Source of the DNA: Rutpela maculata
Taxonomy: Eukaryota; Arthropoda; Insecta; Coleoptera; Cerambycidae
Assembly: GCA_936432065.2 (NCBI GenBank)
Contig: OW386293.2
Location: 47,153,923-47,217,922 of the forward strand
Length of the DNA stretch: 64,000 nucleotides
Reading direction: 5' to 3'
Shown: piece after piece, positions 58,378-64,000 of the stretch
Layout of the letters: each line of letters begins with the position of its first letter
Position numbering within the stretch: the first letter of the stretch is position 1
Translations under genes and position numbers: made by a program
The notes under the pieces: model-generated
What the model saw: the letters and a program-made list of their open reading frames with translations, nothing else
Database searches by the model: none
What the model was told of the DNA's origin: nothing

Positions 58378-59349
58378 TTAACACGTTCACTGCGTTATTG
58401 AAAAATCAATGTTAAATTTCTATGCGTTATCAGTCCTGGGAGACCGATACCAAGTTTTCGTCCTATGCGGTTACGGTCCCCGGAGACCGATATCTTAAAA
58501 CCTACAAAAATTGAATTTTTGGCAAAAAAGCTGCACTAACAAATCGCTTGACCAATAGAAATCTATTCTAAACTTTGTAAATTATGTATCGCAGCGTCAG
58601 TACCGGTCTCCGAAGACCATAACCGCATATAACCAATACATGATTTTTGGCTCAAATGAGAGACGTTTTTCTTGGATTTAAATTAAAACAGCCTTTATTT
58701 CTTACATATAAAAAATAAAAATAGTGTTTATGGCTGTTCTGTATACATAACATAACGAAAATAAAAGAGCAAATATACGTCAATATCATTCAAAGTAGTT
58801 ATTATTATTATTTAATTTTTGTGTAGTTCATTGAAGCAGTCTAAGCACATCCCTGGTTGGTTTGGGCAGTCCGCACAAAAACTTGTCATTTTGATATCTT
58901 TTTATTTGCTGCTCGACTGTCCATTGTGAGGCGCAACTTTTTGTAACAACCATTGCACATTTTCCTCTTTTTTCTTCCTGGCCTGCGAGGTTTCACTAAT
59001 TTGTGTGGAGCCCTCTTCGGCAATGAGATACTTTTCTCTTCGTTTGCAACAGGTCTCGATAGATCAAATGTCATTAAAAACAATATCGGTCTTAGGGGAC
59101 CTATACCGCACTACAGTAATAAATATTACTCCAGTGCGGTTACGGTCTCCGGAGACCGATAGAATAATAATAGTTCCATGGTACTGAAAATGCAACCAGC
59201 ATCACATAGCTGTTTGAAAGGTTAAAATCCGCCGGTTCGTTTAGAAATTACCGCTCCCGCACCAGCGGTAAGTTTACATAAAAGTATTACGCACCAGGAG
59301 AATGTGCGCCATCGGTCCCCGGGGACCGGTAACGCATTGAACGTGTTAA
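58378..59349. mobile_element. piggyBac derivative with TTAA target sites (972 bp)
   Basis: TTAA at 58378-58381 and 59346-59349 bracket inverted ends CACGTTCACTGCGTTA and TAACGCATTGAACGTG. TTAA duplication is diagnostic of piggyBac. Palindromes of the type CGGTCTCCGGAGACCG recur near both ends (about 58440, 58480, 58600, 59140 and 59315). The inside holds only the C-terminal transposase domain. Confidence 0.85.
58820..59083 (-). pseudogene. piggyBac transposase C-terminal cysteine-rich domain
   Basis: The minus strand reads LPKRAPHKLVKPRRPGRKKR then KMCNGCYKKLRLTMDSRAAN. After a one-base frameshift near 58895 it continues MTSFCADCPNQPGMCLDCF and ends NELHKN, stop. The CxxC...CxxC...CxxC pattern is the zinc-binding domain at the end of piggyBac transposases, which binds the transposon ends. 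The DDD catalytic core is absent, so this is an internally deleted copy. Confidence 0.8.
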
Positions 59350-59904
59350 ATTCTGTCTTTTTCTCTTCCCAAATGTGTAGCTTGTGCTATTCCACCCACT
59401 AAGTACATAGGTAGAGATAAAAAGGGTCGCTGTAAGGAGGAGAGGTATGAGTGCCTGTTGCTGCGTCTTCAATTATTTTATTACAGAACAAATACGAATC
59501 GAACTTTTGAAGCCACAACTTTACTTTCATTTTACTGTACAAAAATAATGACAACAAAAACAATATTTGTTACTTGCCACTATTGCTGCTCTTCCGAAAC
59601 ACAAAATTTTAGTATGGAGAATATAACTATATCGGCTTCCTCACGGTTATGAATCTTCGCATTTTCAAGATATAAGCTGATTCTAATTATAGTAATTTCC
59701 AATTATTAATTGTTATGTATTTTGCTAAGCTGATATAAATACATTCATATCTATCATATTTAGAGACAATTTCGTTTATACAGGTTAGATACCCGCATAC
59801 ATAATAATTTAAGTGTTTCTAAAGTTATGATAAAAATTAAAACTAAGGCATTTTAAACAACTATATTAAAAACTACATATCTTAAACAAAAAAAGCCGGT
59901 AAAA

Positions 59905-59955
<51 letters not shown>

Positions 59956-60088
59956 TGGAGGAGGGGAAATCTTGCATAAGACGTTGTGCCGGATTCTTAC
60001 CGACTAAAACCCCTCCCCCCTCGTCTCGCTTCTCCCACCGGAAACCGCCTTCGCATTACTTCAGTGGGGAGCCGGCCCTTAACTTCCT

Positions 60089-63024
60089 TTATCGACTTTC
60101 TACTTCCTTCGTCTCTATTATTGTACGGACTGTTCCATACGCTTGTCGCCATGATTCCTCGGATGCGCATAGGCCTGCCATCATGTTTGTGTAGTTGAAA
60201 GTTGACCCAGTTTGTTGGGTATAGTCCCTCCTGGTCTCTTCCCACCGAGTACAAGTAAACAGGGTATGCTCTACGTCATCCACCTCGTCGCAGTAGCTGC
60301 ATCTGTCTGTATCTGCCCTTCTGCGATCGTAGAGATACTTCTTAAAACAACCGTGTCCTGAGAGAGCTTGGGTTAAGTAGTAATCCACTTCTCCGTAGGG
60401 ACGATTTATCCATGTCTGAATGATAGGTATCAATTTATAGGTCCATCGTCCATACGTTCCGGTTTCCCATTTTTGTTGCCATCTTGTGAGAACGTTCTCT
60501 TTTGCTACTCTGGCTTCCACTCCATTATATTTCTCTGTCCTTTCTTGTATTAGAAATTCTATAGGTGGGACTCCCACTATGACCCCCACTGCCTCGGTTG
60601 AAATGGTGCGGTATGCACTGCCGATTCTGATTGACATCAGCCTTTGGAGTCTTGCCAGCTTTGCTATTAGTTTTTTGTTTCGGGTTACCGTATTCCAGAC
60701 TGGTGTGGCGTACAGTATTTGAGAGTGGACCACACTTGCCATTACTCTCCTCTTCGATGCTCTTGGCCCTCCTATGTTGGGCATTAGGCTTGTCAATGCT
60801 GCGACCGTTTTTTCCACTTTTTCGGTTGTTCTTTTGACGTGCTCCGCGAAGGTAAGTTTGGTATCAAGCCACACTCCTAGGTATTTTATTGCCTTGCTGA
60901 GTCTGATCGAAGTATCCAGGATGGTGAAAGTGATCGGCGCTATTTTTCGTTTAGTGGTAAGGAGGACTGCCTCCGATTTGTCTGGTGCCAGCTTTAATTT
61001 TCTTCCTTCCAACCATTCTGCAACTCGCTGGAGGGTAGTGTCTGCTTTATTCATCAGTAAATGCTCGGTTTCTGCAACTACTGTCATGGCTACGTCATCC
61101 GCAAAGCCGATTAATGTTACACCCGCTGGCTGTTCCATTTTAAGGAGATCATCATACAGGACGTTCCACAGGGTTGGACCAAGTATTGATCCTTGAGGCA
61201 CGCCACTGCTAACTTCTACGGTCTTTGTCTCGTCTTCTGCTTTCAGGATTACTTTCCTCTGGGATAGATAGGATGCTATTACCCTGACTAGGCTCTCTTC
61301 TATTCCTCTTTTTCGCAGGTCTTCCAGAATGATTTGCCATGATGCGCTGTTGAAAGCATTTTGCACATCTAAAATTATTACTGCACACAGTCTTCGGTGC
61401 TGGTGCGCGTAAGCAGCAGCTTCTCTGGCAATTTGGGTCACGTTGTTTATAGCATCTACTGTTTGTCGGCCTTCCATGAAGCCGTACTGTCTCTCTGCCA
61501 GTCCACCTGTGCGTACTAGTTCTTCTTTGAGCCTTATTAAGATAAGCTGTTCGTACAGTTCCCTTCTACGTCTAAGAGGCATATGGGTCTATACGATGTC
61601 GGGTGGTCTAGCGGTTTATTTCCTTTCCTAAGTAGTACAAGCTTAGCCTGCTTCCAGTCTTCTGGAAATACTCCTCTACGCGCTAGTTCGTTGTAGACTC
61701 TTAGTGCGTATTCGGGTTTACTTTGTACTACTTCCTTCAGGACTTCTACTGGGATGTAGGCTGGTCCCGGTGCTTTATTTGGTTTTAGCTTGTTGCAAGC
61801 TATATTCAATTCTTCTACCGTAAAATCTAAGAATATCACTGTTCTGTCACAATCAAAATTTACGGCGTCGTGCACGGGAAAGAGGTGGTTTACCACTTCC
61901 TCTGTCATTTGCATGGACATTTGGGGTCTTGGAGGGAAGCCAAGCATTTGTTTCATCACAATCTTGTAGCCATCTCCCCAGATATCGGAGTCCAGTTTGT
62001 CACGTATGCTTTTCCAGCATGCTCTTTTTGAAGCCTTGATGCAATTTCGCAGCCTTTTCTTGCTGCTTTTGTACTCTTCCCTCAGTTGTTGATTTACTTC
62101 CGGAAGATTTCTTCTTGCATTTCTTGTACATATCCTTTTTTTCCTCAAGCATTCTCTGCGAAGTTCGGCAATTTCGTCTGACCACCAATACAAAGGTGAC
62201 CTACTTGAATTGTACTTTCTTTTCGACATAGTTCTGTCACAGATCTGAGTGAGGGTTTGGGAAAAGTCTTTTGCAGGAGATACGCCCTCCTCCTCAATAA
62301 TGCCGACGTCGTTCAGTGTCTCTTGCAACTTTTGTTTGTTCAAACTTTTCATCTGCCACCCTTTGCTTTGCGTTACCATAGCTCTTTTCTTCCCTTCGTC
62401 TTTTACTTCGAATATTATATAGTTATGGTCGCTGAGGGTTTCCTTTTCGCTCACTTCCCATTTAGCTACTTTGGTTTTAATGTCGTCGGTAGTCAGAGTT
62501 AGGTCTAGTATGGACGAGTATTCGTTTCTCTGGAATGTTGGTGCACTTCCCTCGTTTACACATATTAAGTCATTTTCTGCCATCCATTCAGTTAGGACGC
62601 GGCCTCTCTCATCGGTGGCATTCATACCCCATTGTATGGATTTTGCATTGAAGTCCCCCACAACTATTGCCTTCTCTTTGTTGGTCCTTATTTTCCTTCT
62701 AATTTCGAAAAGAATTTCTTCGAGATCATCCAAATCTCTATTGGGGGAGGCGTAGCAGCTGTACATTGTGAAAGAGGCGGTCTCGACGTAAGTGAAACCG
62801 TGTCCGTAGCCCTGTCCCTTGATTACTAGGCGTCTGTCCAGAACTTTTATAGCGGTATCTAGGTGTTCATCAGATATCCAGTCTTTTCTACCTTTAATTG
62901 CATTTTTATTGGGTTCGCTTATCGCGATTAACCCTGCGTCTATCTTGTTGGCAGTAGCTAGAGCCAGATCGTGAGCAGGGCGGCTCCTGTTTGTGTTAAT
63001 TTGCAAAAACTTCACTTTCTTCAT
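60089..63024 (-). pseudogene. R1-like ORF2: apurinic endonuclease and reverse transcriptase (one frameshift)
   Basis: Start Met at 63024 (MKKVKFLQINTNRSRPAHDL), overlapping the end of ORF1. The endonuclease shows ISEPNKN, VVGDFNAKS, SILDLTLTT and the SDHNYI box. RT follows: KAPGPAYIPVEVLK, SYRPICLLD, then after a single missing base near 61560 the frame changes and continues YEQLILIRL, ERQYGFMEGRQT, LDVQNAFNSA (first Asp), GVPQGSILGPTLWN, GFADDVAMTV (61094-61105, catalytic pair) and YLGVWLDTKL. The C-terminal Cys-His motif is CSYCDEVDDVEHTLFTC. Everything else is open, so only the frameshift inactivates it as read. It cuts the target and copies RNA during target-primed reverse transcription. 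Confidence 0.88.
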
Positions 63025-63950
63025 AATTTTCAGCGGATGTTCTCTTTCTTCTGCTTCTGTTCTTCGGACACCTTGTACTTCCGGACTGGTGCCCCTCTTG
63101 GTTACAGTGAACGCAGTATGGGTTGTTTTGGCACACGGCTGCTTTGTGCCCTTCTTTTCCGCACTTAACGCATAGTCTTTCTCTGTCTGGGCCTTTACAT
63201 TGGGCTTTCTCATGTCCATATTGCCAGCACCTATAACATTTTTTGTCCACTTCCCTCTCCACGATTCTGCATCTCATCCAGCCGATCTTAATCTTTTCCA
63301 TCTGGATAAGTTTCTCCGCATTTGTTGCAGGTATAATGACGGTGACATTTTGCTTATATCCATATGCCGGTCTTAAAGCTGTGACTTTGAAATTCTCAGG
63401 TTGGACGGATAGTTCTTTGCAAATTGCGTCTGTTATTTCTTGAACTGTTGCCACTTCGTCTAGACCCTTAATGTGAAGGACTTTCTTGTCTACCAGCTTT
63501 GAAGTTGTCGCTTCTGGAAGTTTCTCTTTTATTTCTCTTTTTAAGACCTCGGCTTTGTCTGAACCATTTTGTACGGTAAGGAGCAGGTCTCCATTTCTTG
63601 TTTTTCTAATATCTTTCACGTCCACTCCTATTTCGCTGGGGTTAACCTTCTGCTTGATTGTTTTTAGCAAATCTGCATAGGATTTGCCATCAGCCTTGAC
63701 TAGCAGTGCATCTTCCTTGACCTTTCTCTGTTTGCCAACGGCGTCTTTGTTGGTATTAACTCTAGGTCTTCTAGGGGGGTTTACTAACAACTGTTTGTTC
63801 CACAGTTTTCCTCTGGGTGTCTTCTGCCTTATAAAGGCAAATCTGGATATTGGTGTCCGCAAACAAGAACTCTATCATTCGTGTAATGACTACTCCAAGT
63901 ACTCCATCGATTTCTGGTATGGCCAATTGAGTTCGTTTTTGAGATGTCAT
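62996..63950 (-). pseudogene. R1-like ORF1 (gag-type nucleic-acid-binding protein, one frameshift)
   Basis: The likely start is the ATG at 63950 (MTSQKRTQLAIPEID). The frame breaks at the run of six C/G near 63770-63776 and continues in another frame to the stop at 62996. The C-terminal half has three CCHC knuckles: CYRCWQYGHEKAQC, CVKCGKEGHKAAVC and a looser CVHCNQEGHQSGSTRC, as is usual for R1-clade ORF1. The protein packages element RNA. The ORF that begins at 63862 uses TTG and is only the distal part. Homopolymer shift could also be an assembly error. Confidence 0.82.
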
Positions 63951-64000
63951 ATGTTCCTTTATGGTTTTTATAGTTCGAAAAACGAACCTATCCTCGGGCT

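Larger units (their letters stand above)
56474..59906. mobile_element. Region bounded by a 70-bp inverted repeat
   Basis: 56474-56548 and 59838-59906 are inverted copies (ACCGGCTT, TTAAACAACTATATTAA, CCTTAG). The span contains a Helentron-like remnant, a foldback and a piggyBac derivative. The R1-type poly(A) tail begins exactly at the right end, so the retrotransposon probably inserted into this terminal repeat. A single element is inferred but not proven. Confidence 0.5.
59907..64000 (-). mobile_element. R1-clade non-LTR retrotransposon, nearly full length
   Basis: Minus strand, from a 5' end beyond 64000 to a 48-nt poly(A) tail (T run 59907-59954). ORF1 (gag-like) and ORF2 (endonuclease plus RT) overlap by 29 nt, and a short 3'UTR (60088-59955) follows. 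R1-clade elements include rDNA- and telomere-specific families, but this copy sits in other repeats. Long uniform tail and only two visible frameshifts suggest a recent insertion. Confidence 0.88.

Noticed and set aside
60486..61196. Plus-strand open frames opposite the R1-like RT
   Set aside because: Antisense shadows of the minus-strand RT frame.

Overview
This is an AT-rich eukaryotic nuclear window, almost certainly from an insect. The evidence is one spliced gene with canonical GT-AG introns, jockey-, R1- and RTE-type non-LTR retrotransposons, hAT, piggyBac and Tc1/mariner DNA transposons, and an interstitial (TTAGG)n array, the arthropod telomere repeat. I cannot fix the order from the sequence alone. 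There are no prokaryotic features.

One host gene runs through the window on the + strand: an M1-family membrane alanyl aminopeptidase (aminopeptidase N). I assembled six coding exons by splice sites, reading phase and family motifs: 19385-20025, 27955-28254, 40175-40358, 42278-42434, 53356-53437 and 55482-55659. Joined, they give an uninterrupted 514-codon N-terminal half with a signal peptide, the FPCFDEP motif, GAMEN, the zinc motif HELSH-X18-E and the catalytic Tyr. The C-terminal half must lie beyond 64000. A splice acceptor just before the ATG implies a further upstream 5'UTR exon outside the recognisable sequence.

Everything else is transposable-element sequence, much of it nested. Region 1-19.3 kb (upstream of the gene): a long-TIR Tc1/mariner-type element holding foldbacks, a Helentron-like element and a 5'-truncated retrotransposon with an intact 758-codon ORF; a CAGGGTG-ended element; a roughly 100-bp tandem repeat; a jockey-like copy; a long-TIR element carrying a CXC (tesmin/TSO1-like) coding remnant; and a 1.7-kb foldback abutting exon 1. 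Introns 1 and 2 (20-40 kb): retroelement fragments, a TTAGG array flanked by a 43-bp duplication, a tRNA-type SINE, and three hAT elements whose perfect 8-bp target duplications can be read directly. Intron 4 (42.4-53.4 kb): an RTE remnant split by a 3.7-kb element with roughly 600-bp TIRs that encodes another part of the same CXC protein family, and by a 2.7-kb hAT element with a 2.3-kb palindrome inside. 56.5-59.9 kb: an inverted-repeat element containing a piggyBac derivative. 59.9-64 kb: a nearly full-length R1-clade retrotransposon on the minus strand with a 48-nt poly(A) tail, probably young.

The most unusual signal is the pair of long-TIR elements at 15.4-17.4 kb and 43.2-46.9 kb. They carry complementary pieces of one conserved CXC-domain protein that is not a transposase I can name. 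Both look like internally deleted copies of a larger autonomous DNA transposon.
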